Shown one piece after another: positions 16,004 to 22,939 of a stretch of 36,650 bases of DNA. The DNA is taken from assembly GCA_013813435.1 (NCBI GenBank), contig JACCRS010000176.1, forward strand, positions 1-36,650, read 5' to 3'. Numbering within the stretch: position 1 is the stretch's first letter; every line of letters begins with the position of its first letter. The notes beneath the pieces were generated by a model that had not been told where the DNA came from, did not search any database, and worked only from the letters and a program-made list of their open reading frames with translations. The position numbers and the translations under genes are program-made. Origin of the DNA: Gemmatimonadales bacterium (GTDB lineage: Bacteria > Gemmatimonadota > Gemmatimonadetes > Gemmatimonadales > GWC2-71-9).

Positions 16004-16552
16004 TCAGCTCCAGCCCATCCGCTCGCGCAGTGATGTTATGTGTGAAACATGGTGCCGGCCGTGCCAGGCGTACATGGCTAAGGCCTCGTCGACTATAAAG
16101 ATGCGGCCATGCTCCGGGTGCCGATACGGGCGGTCGAAGTCAACGGGGCTCAGCTGGCGTAGAAGCATTGTCCAGCGTCGGTGGAGAGATTCGAGCAGGC
16201 TCAGCGAAGGCTCGATGTTCCCCACGCGCGCATCGGGCAGCTCAGCCCACCGTGCCTCGTCGTACGGCTTGATTGTGGGCTCCTTCTCGGTCAGCGCCAG
16301 CTTGATGCGGGTGTATGCATTGAGGTGGCTGTCCGGCAGATGGTGCACCACTTGACGCACAGTCCAGCCGTTGTCGCGATACGGTGTATCGAGTTGAACC
16401 GGCGTCAGACCAGCCACGGCGGCTCGCAGGAAGCCGGGCGCCAGGGAAATCTCGCCTATCCACTGCTCGCGGTGGGCGGAGCTGTTGTCTCCCTCGAACC
16501 GAAAAGGCCCGATTGGATAACGAAGGTGGTCGGCTGGATCGATCTTATTCAC
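16004..16552 (-). CDS. DinB/BstA-like metal-dependent transferase
   Basis: A member of the DinB four-helix-bundle superfamily, closest in pattern to YfiT/BstA (bacillithiol S-transferase type). The start MNKIDPADHLRYPIGPF and RDNGWTVRQVVHHLPDSHLNAY are typical of YfiT-like proteins. The metal site should be formed by the histidine in VVHHLPDSH and the WHGRHHVSHI motif near the C-terminus. A GTG at 16552 with GGAG 6 bases upstream is the best start. An ATG two codons earlier (16558) is also possible. The likely reaction is thiol transfer to electrophiles or detoxification. The thiol used here is unknown. Confidence 0.88.
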   Translation of the reverse strand: MNKIDPADHLRYPIGPFRFEGDNSSAHREQWIGEISLAPGFLRAAVAGLTPVQLDTPYRDNGWTVRQVVHHLPDSHLNAYTRIKLALTEKEPTIKPYDEARWAELPDARVGNIEPSLSLLESLHRRWTMLLRQLSPVDFDRPYRHPEHGRIFIVDEALAMYAWHGRHHVSHITSLRERMGWS

Positions 16553-16614
16553 TGCCATCTCCAGGATCGGCACTGCGTGCCGTGCCGAAAGTTGCGGGCT
16601 CCCCGTGTGGCCTC

Positions 16615-16797
16615 TCAACCCCGGAACTCGAAGTGTTCCTCGGGCAGAACTCGCTCGAGAAGCGGAGACTCCGAGATCTCCAGCAGCAGAAGCCGGGCAA
16701 GAACCGCTTCAGCCACCCGCGCGGCAGGCTCCCATTGGCCGGGGGTAAGGGTCGGATAGAGGTTTGCATATTTCGGCCTCAGCCGTGCTTCGCGCAT
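16615..16797 (-). CDS. Small conserved-looking protein of unknown function
   Basis: A 60-residue protein, MREARLRPKYANLYPTL to the end HFEFRG. It has one predicted amphipathic helix (AARVAEAVLARLLLLEI) and no membrane segment. It fits between the GNAT gene and the BstA-like gene with 41 and about 60 bases of spacing, in the same direction. The regular coding pattern and position suggest a real gene. I do not recognise a named family. Confidence 0.65.
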   Translation of the reverse strand: MREARLRPKYANLYPTLTPGQWEPAARVAEAVLARLLLLEISESPLLERVLPEEHFEFRG

Positions 16798-16838
16798 GCT
16801 TCGATCCTACCCGGGCGATCATCGGCTCGCCATATGGG

Positions 16839-17342
16839 TCAGCGGGTTACAGCGGGCCCCATGATCGGACCGATTGTTTTGCGAAGCAAGATTTCCGAGT
16901 GTCCCTGCACCAGGTAGTCGGTTAGCTCGCCTACGACGCTGTAACCGAGCCGCTCATAGAGGCGGCGAGCTCCATGGTTGAACGAAGAGACGCACATGAA
17001 GATGTTGGGGGATACCCGCAGGATTCGCTCCTCGGCGAATTCGACTAGCCTGGACCCGAGCCCTTGGCTGCGGCAGCGGGGGGCGATGAAAACCGTCTGA
17101 ATGTAGCCGACGAAGGCACCGGTCATGCACACGATCAGAAACCCGGCCACACCGCTCTCGTCCCGCGCCAGGTAGACCTCGCGGCTCGGATCACGTACGA
17201 TGCTCAGCGCGGTCTCAAAGCTGCGGCCCAGCGTTATCCATGGCTCCGAGCTTGCCATCAGCTGGGCACATTCCCGGGCGTCAGGTTCGCTGTCGAGAGG
17301 GGTGACGGAGAGTCTGGCGCGCGTTGCTTCCGAAAATCCCAT
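16839..17342 (-). CDS. GNAT family N-acetyltransferase
   Basis: The 167 residues show the GNAT fold: beta strands around VYLARDESGVAGFLIV, then the acetyl-CoA binding motif RCRSQGLGSRLV (Q-x-x-G-x-G/A type) followed by a helix, then SSFNHGARRLYERLGY, typical of motif B. The acceptor could be an N-terminal amino group or a small molecule and is not predictable here. The ATG lies only 3 bases after the stop of the HIT-like gene, so the two are probably cotranslated. Confidence 0.92.
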   Translation of the reverse strand: MGFSEATRARLSVTPLDSEPDARECAQLMASSEPWITLGRSFETALSIVRDPSREVYLARDESGVAGFLIVCMTGAFVGYIQTVFIAPRCRSQGLGSRLVEFAEERILRVSPNIFMCVSSFNHGARRLYERLGYSVVGELTDYLVQGHSEILLRKTIGPIMGPAVTR

Positions 17343-17345
17343 GAT

Positions 17346-17825
17346 TCAGGCGCCCTGCAGTTCCTGCCGCACTCGCGAAGCTGCAGCGGCCCGCTCCGCT
17401 ACAGAGGGGTTTGAGGCCAGCCGCGCTTTGCGGAGCAGAGCTCGAAGCCTTCGATAAATGTCGGAGATCACATGGCCCCGGGGCATCGCGGCTGTGCGGG
17501 GCAACAAGAGAAAATGAACGTGCCTTAGCCGCTCATTGAAGGACACCGCGTAGATCCGCTCCGCGGTGACCGTCCGTTCCAACGCTCCCACTGCGGCTCT
17601 AAGCAAGGGGCCCAGAGACTCGGCCTCCTGGAGGGTGAGTTCGGCAAGAGATTCACAATGCCGCCGGGTCTTCACGATGAGCTCGCCTGGGTCGGTGTAG
17701 GGCCCCGTATGGTGGCTGACGTACCAGAGGCCATCGTCGACTATCACGCCGCCTGGGGCTGAGAGATGTCCGGCCACTTCGGCGCAGGCGCTGCACTGCC
17801 GTTCCGGCGCTGGCAGGGAGGTCAT
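17346..17825 (-). CDS. HIT-like protein with degenerate triad
   Basis: A 159-residue protein of the histidine triad superfamily, which handles nucleotide phosphoesters such as diadenosine polyphosphates. A zinc-type pair CSAC lies at 11-14. The strand VIVDDGLWYVSHH and the helix SLAELTLQEAESL match the fold. The triad region reads RHVHFLLLPR: His102 and His104 (the usual nucleophile) are present, but the third histidine is replaced by Leu106. Activity may therefore be altered or lost. The ATG overlaps the stop of the upstream gene as ATGA, and the GNAT gene follows 3 bases later. Confidence 0.85.
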   Translation of the reverse strand: MTSLPAPERQCSACAEVAGHLSAPGGVIVDDGLWYVSHHTGPYTDPGELIVKTRRHCESLAELTLQEAESLGPLLRAAVGALERTVTAERIYAVSFNERLRHVHFLLLPRTAAMPRGHVISDIYRRLRALLRKARLASNPSVAERAAAASRVRQELQGA

Positions 17826-18382
17826 GCTCCGAGAGCTATCCTTTCCTTGAGAATCCAGACCTTGGTAGCAAAGAAAAGCCGGATCATCGCTACGTGATCG
17901 CCCGAACCCACCAGTACCACGAGATCTTCGCCATCGTTCCCCCGGGTAGTCCTCACGCTCTGCTTCATCCGCATGCGTCCCTTGAGAACGTCGAACCACG
18001 CCGGCAGCTTGCCCCGCTCATCGGCCCGAATCACGTCCCTGCTTTTCAGTCCAGTGGGATCCGCCAGGGCCACTTTGCAGTACCACTTGCCTCGGGCCTC
18101 GCCCTTGGTAGCCTGCAGAAACGTGATGGAGCGGTCGGGCAGCTCCGCCCACGCCTTCACGTTCGGAGTGGTGCGAGGACGGACCTCGACCCGGCCGGCC
18201 CGACCGGTTGGGGTCCTTACCAGGAATACCCACTGGTTTCGACCGGTAAAGTTCTCGTCCCGGACTGAGTAGGTCTGCTCGGTTCCTGACACCGTATCGC
18301 CACCAAACGTCCAGGTCGAGGGCCGCGCCTCGCCGGCCTCTACCGTGACGCGGTCCAAGCGGTACCGTGTACGCCTTGCCAT
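17822..18382 (-). CDS. Conserved-looking protein of unknown function
   Basis: A 186-residue soluble protein from the ATG at 18382, chosen because AGGAGG lies 5 bases upstream. It is rich in beta strands and basic residues (MARRTRYRLDRVTV). A tryptophan-rich patch (WVFLVRTPTGR, KWYCKVALADPTG) and a hydrophobic C-terminus (MIRLFFATKVWILKE) stand out. No catalytic motif is visible and I do not recognise the family. It is coupled by a 4-base overlap to the HIT-like gene and preceded by the DUF6494 gene. Confidence 0.8.
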   Translation of the reverse strand: MARRTRYRLDRVTVEAGEARPSTWTFGGDTVSGTEQTYSVRDENFTGRNQWVFLVRTPTGRAGRVEVRPRTTPNVKAWAELPDRSITFLQATKGEARGKWYCKVALADPTGLKSRDVIRADERGKLPAWFDVLKGRMRMKQSVRTTRGNDGEDLVVLVGSGDHVAMIRLFFATKVWILKERIALGA

Positions 18383-18407
18383 AGCGGCCTCCTGGAAATG
18401 GTGGCGT

Positions 18408-18620
18408 TCAGGGTGTCTGCAAATGGATCTCGTCTTCAATGCGCAGCGCCGGTAGCACCCCGGAAATCGTCAGGGTTGCATTTACCGCCAGCGCTTCATT
18501 GCCCTTGAGGGTTCCCCGCTCCAGCGCGGTCGTAACCGCCTTCTCGATCTCGCGCTGGGCGGTGACGCCGAAGCGCTTGAGAAACTTCCGGACCTCCAGG
18601 TTGAAGACCTCCTCGTTCAT
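18408..18620 (-). CDS. DUF6494 family small protein
   Basis: A 70-residue protein from the ATG at 18620, with AGGAGG 5 bases upstream. The pattern MNEEVFNLEVRKFLKRFGVTAQREIEKAV followed by LKGNEALAVNATLTI and a C-terminal EIHLQ strand matches my memory of DUF6494. It looks like a helix pair with a short beta sheet. No function is known. It sits between the DCC protein gene and the unknown gene at 18382. Confidence 0.85.
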   Translation of the reverse strand: MNEEVFNLEVRKFLKRFGVTAQREIEKAVTTALERGTLKGNEALAVNATLTISGVLPALRIEDEIHLQTP

Positions 18621-18651
18621 AAATTCCTCCTGAGAATTTCGGAGCCGGGTA

Positions 18652-19044
18652 CTATGCCCGGGGCAGGTCGCAGCCGGCCGAGACCACCCTTCGGTTGCGA
18701 GCGAAGGTGCGGTAGCTCCAGTCGAAGACACGTGAGAGACCAGGCACTCGAGACAGCAGGTAGAGCGGATAGGTCCACCAGAGCCGCCGCATGACGTAGC
18801 GATACACCTCGGGGCCCGAGAAGAGGCTGCCGTCGTTCTCCAGCAGTCGGATGTTACTCAGAAGCTCGCGCCCGCTGAGGCCGGTGCGCTCGCTGACCCA
18901 GGGGCTTTGGAGCGGCGCAACCGAGAGACCGAGTCGCGCAAACGTCGTAGTCCAGGAGCGAGCCAGGCGGGTGCATACCGCGCAATCGGCATCGTAAAGA
19001 ACCCAGCCGGTGCGCGGCTCGATGGGCTCAGAGGAGGAAGGCAT
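18652..19044 (-). CDS. DCC family thiol-disulfide oxidoreductase-like protein
   Basis: The 130 residues contain the signature YDADCAVC (D-x-x-C-x-x-C) near residues 17-24 that defines DCC-type proteins, a thioredoxin-fold family of largely unknown substrate. The GPEVYRYVMRRL helix and the C-terminal CDLP are also typical. No signal peptide is present. The start ATG at 19044 lies inside the 3' end of the upstream frameshifted gene, a 17-base overlap. Confidence 0.9.
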   Translation of the reverse strand: MPSSSEPIEPRTGWVLYDADCAVCTRLARSWTTTFARLGLSVAPLQSPWVSERTGLSGRELLSNIRLLENDGSLFSGPEVYRYVMRRLWWTYPLYLLSRVPGLSRVFDWSYRTFARNRRVVSAGCDLPRA

Positions 19045-19506
19045 CCGGGGCTCCGTGTTGGGGTCCAAAGGCTGTACGGGCCACTTCCAGACGCTGCGCC
19101 TCCACTCGGTCGAACTGCTCGCGGGCCCGCCGCTCCAGCTGCGAGAAATCCAGCTTCCGCAGCTCCGGCACCCGGGCTGAAGCCGCCCCCAGTCCACGCC
19201 ACAACCCCATCTTTCCCTGTATTCCCAGGCCGAGCGCCTCCAGCGCCTCGAGCAGCTGGAGCTGGCCCTTGCCGGCGTCATCTACCTCGAGCTTGGCCTC
19301 ACCGAGTTTTTCAATCAGCCAGGCCGCTGCCTTTCGAGTATTGCTCTCTTCCCGCCCAGCCCAACGAGGAGTTGCTTTAGAACCTCCTGATCTTCCTTGA
19401 TGTCAGCCCGCAGGGCGACGAACATTTTGTCCCGTTCGGTTCCCTGGGACAGCCGAGTGAGGCGGTCCACCAGCTCGAGTGCCGCCAGCGAGCCGGCCAG
19501 GGTCAT
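19028..19506 (-). pseudogene. Unknown helical protein gene split by -1 frameshift
   Basis: Two frames join into one continuous protein of about 158 residues. The first (from ATG 19506) reads MTLAGSLAALELVDRL to LLVGLGG, then runs out of register and stops at 19315. The second, one frame back, continues as REESNTRKAAAWLIEKLGEAKLE to the end at 19028 (GAPDAFLL). The change of frame falls at about 19343-19352 in GGGCTGGGCGGGAAG. One extra G would restore L-G-R-E-E-S. The protein is helical and charged, and the joined product has the character of a conserved protein. A deletion, an assembly or sequencing error in a G-run, or programmed -1 slippage could explain it. No canonical slippery heptamer is present. 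Confidence 0.75.
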
Positions 19507-19533
19507 TGAGGTAGGTGGTAAGGATATCGAGGG

Positions 19534-19932
19534 TCAGGAGCGGCTCCCCGGCACCTCGTCGCGGAGGGCAAACCACAGACAAGCGAAACCGATCACGATC
19601 GCGGGTCCTACCAGATCGGCCCCGGCTATCATCCAGGACCCTTTCAGTCGAGCCATGAGCGGCAGGCTGTGCCTCAGGGCGGAGATAGCCAGGGGCACCA
19701 CGCTGCCCACAATCGAGGCGATTACGACGACCAGGAGTGAGCGCTCCCTGGGCCAGCTCCATACCGCTGGGGCCACCAGCGCAACGGCGATCGCCGAGCC
19801 GAGCATCATCCAGAATCCGTCGTACACTTTGAACTCCGGCATCGAGGCATTTTCCGCGGCCCGGGCCGCCCACACGAAAGCGGCAGCCGCCGCGACCCCC
19901 GCCACCAGCCGTCCAATCGCGCGCCGGTTCAC
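19534..19932 (-). CDS. Four-helix membrane protein, unknown
   Basis: From a GTG at 19932 the 132-residue product has about four hydrophobic helices (VAGVAAAAAFVWAARAA, FWMMLGSAIAVALVAPAV, LLVVVIASIVGSVVPLAI, LVGPAIVIGFACLWFAL). It should be an inner-membrane protein. No family was recognised. The GTG overlaps the pyrE stop as GTGA, so translation is coupled to pyrE. Confidence 0.8.
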   Translation of the reverse strand: MNRRAIGRLVAGVAAAAAFVWAARAAENASMPEFKVYDGFWMMLGSAIAVALVAPAVWSWPRERSLLVVVIASIVGSVVPLAISALRHSLPLMARLKGSWMIAGADLVGPAIVIGFACLWFALRDEVPGSRS

Positions 19933-20483
19933 GGGCTTCCCAAGCCCAGCTCGCGGGCGGTGGTTAGGGTGACCACCCGCCGGCCGTCGCTCTCGAGGAC
20001 TTCTCTGCCGCCCTGGCCCCGGTCTACCACTGCGAGTATACCGAGGACGGTTCCACCGGCGGCTTCGATGGCGGTCACTGCCTTCCTGGCGGAGCTGCCC
20101 GAGGTGATCACGTCTTCTACGACGACCACTGCGTCGCCCGGCTCGAAGTTTCCCTCTATCCGGCGGCCGGTTCCGTGATCCTTGGATTCCTTCCGAACGC
20201 TGAAAGCGTCGATTGAAACGGCTGTGGAGGAGCTCGCGGCTGCAATGGCGTAGGCAACCGGGTCGGCGCCCATGGTCAGACCGCCCACCGCGGCAGGGCG
20301 CCAGCCGGCAGCGCTGATCGCCTCCCACCCCATACGGCCGATCAGGACCATGCCCGCAGCCGACATGGTTGCCGGCCGGCAATCGATGTAATAGGACGAC
20401 CGCTGTCCCGAGGACAGCACGAAATCTCCTCGCTTGACCGAGCGCGCCAGGAGCAGCCGGCGCAGCGACTCATCGTCGGTCAC
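19929..20483 (-). CDS. pyrE: Orotate phosphoribosyltransferase
   Basis: PyrE joins orotate to PRPP, giving orotidine 5'-monophosphate in pyrimidine synthesis. From the GTG at 20483 it has 184 residues. It starts SLRRLLLARSVKRGDFVLSSGQRSSYYIDCRP, the usual N-terminal pattern. The PRPP-binding loop is VVVVEDVITSGSSARKAV. The SVRKESKDHG loop with its lysines and histidine is present. The start overlaps the stop of the kinase gene as GTGA, and the membrane protein gene overlaps its end in the same way. Confidence 0.95.
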   Translation of the reverse strand: MTDDESLRRLLLARSVKRGDFVLSSGQRSSYYIDCRPATMSAAGMVLIGRMGWEAISAAGWRPAAVGGLTMGADPVAYAIAAASSSTAVSIDAFSVRKESKDHGTGRRIEGNFEPGDAVVVVEDVITSGSSARKAVTAIEAAGGTVLGILAVVDRGQGGREVLESDGRRVVTLTTARELGLGSP

Positions 20484-21379
20484 TCCCCGCTCTTTCGGAA
20501 GAGACCGGCGAAGAAACCTGACCGCTTTGGCGCTTCCTCTCGAACCGCCGCGCAGAACGCGCCGGCGAATTCGTCCACCGTCTTGCAACGCTTGGAGAGT
20601 TCCCGTTCGAGCCCCCGCATGACCACAGCTTCAACGGCCGTCGGAAATCGCAGTCCCTTCCTGGCATCGTTCAGGGGAACCGGCGCTTGCGTGAGTAGTT
20701 GCTGAAACAACTCTCTGGGGCTTTTTCCAGTAAATGGCAGGCATCCGGTGAGCAAATAATAGGTAATCGTGGCTAGGCTGTAGACATCCGCCTGCTCCTT
20801 CACCAGCTCGCCGCTCAAGGTCTCGGGAGCAACGTACTGGAGCGTACCCACAAAGAACCCCGCCCGGGTGAGCCGCTCCTCGGGGTTGGAATCGGAGTCG
20901 CGTGCGATCCCGAAGTCGAGCAGCTTGGCGCTCTGTTCGGCTGGGTTATACATGATGTTGGCGGGCTTGAGATCCCGGTGGATGATGCCGGCATGGTGGG
21001 CCGAGGTCAGCGCCGCGCCAATCTGCTCAACGATCTTGGCCACCAGAGATGGCGCGAGAGGCCCCGAGCGATTGACGAACTCGGCCAGCGGTTCGCCTTC
21101 GGCCCACTCCAATGCCAGATAGTGCAGCCCCTCGGCCTGGCCGTAATCGTAGGCGCGAACGATGTTGGGATGGCTGACGCGGGCGCCGTACTCAGCTTCG
21201 CGCAGGAAGCGCTTGATGGCAACCGGGTCTTGCGACAGGCGGGAGCGAAGGATCTTCACCGCCGCCATACCAAGCTCCGGGTGCTCGGCGCGATAGACGG
21301 TCGCTGTACCGCCTTCGCCGACATATCGCTTGAGGAGGTATCCGGCGACAGTCCTTCCGACCAACGTGTCTCCGCTCAT
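20480..21379 (-). CDS. Soluble Ser/Thr protein kinase
   Basis: A compact Hanks-type kinase of 299 residues without membrane segment or sensor domain. It has GEGGTATV at 21-28, the ATP lysine at 42 in AVKILR, HRDLKPANIM at 134-143 and DFGIAR at 155-160, followed by an APE-type APETLSG. The kinase should be active. It is the first gene of the minus-strand series and is translationally coupled to pyrE by GTGA. A link between phosphorylation and pyrimidine supply is possible but unproven. The promoter region of 146 bases is shared with the gene at 21526. Confidence 0.93.
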   Translation of the reverse strand: MSGDTLVGRTVAGYLLKRYVGEGGTATVYRAEHPELGMAAVKILRSRLSQDPVAIKRFLREAEYGARVSHPNIVRAYDYGQAEGLHYLALEWAEGEPLAEFVNRSGPLAPSLVAKIVEQIGAALTSAHHAGIIHRDLKPANIMYNPAEQSAKLLDFGIARDSDSNPEERLTRAGFFVGTLQYVAPETLSGELVKEQADVYSLATITYYLLTGCLPFTGKSPRELFQQLLTQAPVPLNDARKGLRFPTAVEAVVMRGLERELSKRCKTVDEFAGAFCAAVREEAPKRSGFFAGLFRKSGE

Positions 21380-21445
21380 GCAGTGGCCAAGCTAGTTAAT
21401 CTACGAGGAGGCAGCAAGTTGGATCCATCCAAGCCGGCAAAGCGC

Positions 21446-21475
21446 TTGACGCCTCTTGCCTGCCGCCGCTAACCT
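21446..21475 (+). promoter_or_regulatory. Probable promoter of the GWxTD gene
   Basis: TTGACG (21446-21451) and TAACCT (21470-21475) are 18 bases apart. Transcription should start near 21482, about 45 bases before the ATG. The -10 shares the TAAC-N-T form with the dnaA and rpmH promoters. Confidence 0.6.
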
Positions 21476-21525
21476 TCGCCGGCCTCCAATTCTGCACATC
21501 CACTGCGGTCGCTCAGGGGTATCTC

Positions 21526-22863
21526 ATGGGTCGGGTTGTCTTAACGGTACTGCTCGGCGGAGCCGCCCTCGGTTGCGGGAGCTGGAAGCGGGTCGGAACC
21601 CAGGACGGTCCGGCTCCCGCCGACCAGCTCACCCAGCTCATAAACGTCTCCAGCTTTTACCAGAGGCTGGGCCGTCTTGCCGCTGCTGAGCCGCTTCCTT
21701 TTGTGGGTAGTGTAGCCTTTGCCGCAGGTCCGGCAGACTCGGTGATCACCGCGCTGGGTCTGTCGATCGAGAACCGCGCTCTCGCCTTTCAGCGGGAAGG
21801 CAACCTGTTCGTCGCCCGCTATCGGGTAACCATCTCATTCCAGCAGGAGGGTGCCCGGGCGGTGGATCTGGCGCGCGACGAAATAGTTCGAGTCCCGACA
21901 TTTCAGGAGACTTTGCGGGCAGAGGAGAGCATACTCTTTCAGCAGATACTTCGGCTCACACCGGGCAAATACAAAGTGCAGGTGACGGTGCGGGACGCCG
22001 GCTCCACAGCGGAGAGTCGGGCCCAGGGCGAGTACACAGCACACTCCTTCAATCCGGGCACTACCTCAGCTCCGATCCTGGCCTACCAGGCGACCGGTCG
22101 GGGAGCGCTGACCGATCCGCTCTCCGTGGTGCTCAACTCGCGGGGGGCCGTCGGGTACGGGGCCGACACACTTCTGGCGTATGTCGAAGGTTACGCTTTC
22201 CCCGAAGCCACTACGATCCCATTCCGGGTTCAGGATGAGCAGCAGAACGTCGTATATACCGATTCGCTTCGGTTCCGGGGCGGAAGGCCGGTTGAAAGCC
22301 AGGTCATCCGGGTGGCGCCGGACAGCATCTCACTCGGTGAGCTCAAGCTCGTGGTGGGCTCCGGGACGGATCAGCGCAGTGCCTCCGCGCTGGTCTCTTT
22401 CTCGCAGGCCTGGGTGATCACCAACTTCGATGAGATGCTCGACCTCCTGCGCTATTTTGGGGAGGATGACCGGGTGAGCGCAATGCGAAAGGCGCCGCCT
22501 GCCGAGCGCTCCAGTCTGTGGCGGGAATTTTACGCCGAAACCGATCCCAACAAGACCACACCCGAGAACGAAGCGCTGAATCAGTATTTCGGCCGGATTA
22601 GTGCCGCCAACTCCAGATTTACCGATGAGGGCACCACCGGGTGGCGAACCGATCGCGGCGAAGTATTCATCGCCCTTGGCGCACCCGACGAAAGCATCGA
22701 GACAAGTCCCGGCACCGCGGGCCGTGTGGTTCGCTGGACCTACCTCAGTCATCGCCTATCACTGTTCTTCCAGGACGAAACCGGTTTCGGACGGTTGCGT
22801 CTGACTCCCGGATCCCGTGCGGAATTCGAGCGGACCCTGAACCGGGTGCGGCGACAGGGGTAA
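21526..22863 (+). CDS. GWxTD domain lipoprotein
   Basis: The 445 residues start with a short signal peptide and lipobox ALGC (LLGGAALGC), so the protein is probably a lipoprotein. A beta-rich middle part (strands such as LFVARYRVTISF and YKVQVTVRDAG) resembles immunoglobulin-like folds. The C-terminal part holds the GWxTD signature, GWRTDRGEVFIALGAPDE at about 371-388, preceded by RFTDEG. GWxTD proteins are common in several diderm phyla, have no assigned biochemical role, and are often exported. It stands alone between a kinase gene (divergent) and polA. Confidence 0.9.
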   Translation: MGRVVLTVLLGGAALGCGSWKRVGTQDGPAPADQLTQLINVSSFYQRLGRLAAAEPLPFVGSVAFAAGPADSVITALGLSIENRALAFQREGNLFVARYRVTISFQQEGARAVDLARDEIVRVPTFQETLRAEESILFQQILRLTPGKYKVQVTVRDAGSTAESRAQGEYTAHSFNPGTTSAPILAYQATGRGALTDPLSVVLNSRGAVGYGADTLLAYVEGYAFPEATTIPFRVQDEQQNVVYTDSLRFRGGRPVESQVIRVAPDSISLGELKLVVGSGTDQRSASALVSFSQAWVITNFDEMLDLLRYFGEDDRVSAMRKAPPAERSSLWREFYAETDPNKTTPENEALNQYFGRISAANSRFTDEGTTGWRTDRGEVFIALGAPDESIETSPGTAGRVVRWTYLSHRLSLFFQDETGFGRLRLTPGSRAEFERTLNRVRRQG

Positions 22864-22867
22864 CAAA

Positions 22868-22927
22868 AGCGTAAGCGGTAAGCGGGGTGATTCGGAGCGC
22901 GCCCGCTCACTGCTCACCGCTTACGTT
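22868..22927. repeat. Inverted 7-mer element before polA
   Basis: The left arm reads AGCGTAAGCGGTAAGCGGGG (22868-22887). The right arm (22902-22927) is its imperfect complement, with heptamers equivalent to AGCGGTG, AGCAGTG and AGCGGGC. The spacer is about 15 bases. The right arm ends 12 bases before the polA ATG, so it fills the polA promoter region. It is related to the element at 50-100. Confidence 0.8.
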
Positions 22928-22933
22928 TATTTT
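22928..22933 (+). promoter_or_regulatory. Possible -10 for leaderless polA
   Basis: TATTTT lies 6 bases before the polA ATG, with CCCTGC between. No purine-rich ribosome binding site is present. This distance would place the transcription start on the A of the ATG. A -35 box is not evident because the repeat arm occupies that place. Confidence 0.45.
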
Positions 22934-22939
22934 CCCTGC

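Noticed and set aside
18382-18439. Longer start for the 186-residue protein at 17822
   Set aside because: The ATG at 18382 has a perfect AGGAGG, and the longer start would overlap the DUF6494 gene.
19315-19352. Programmed -1 frameshifting as a firm call at the split gene
   Set aside because: No canonical slippery heptamer is seen. Only an interrupted G-run is present, so error or mutation is at least as likely.
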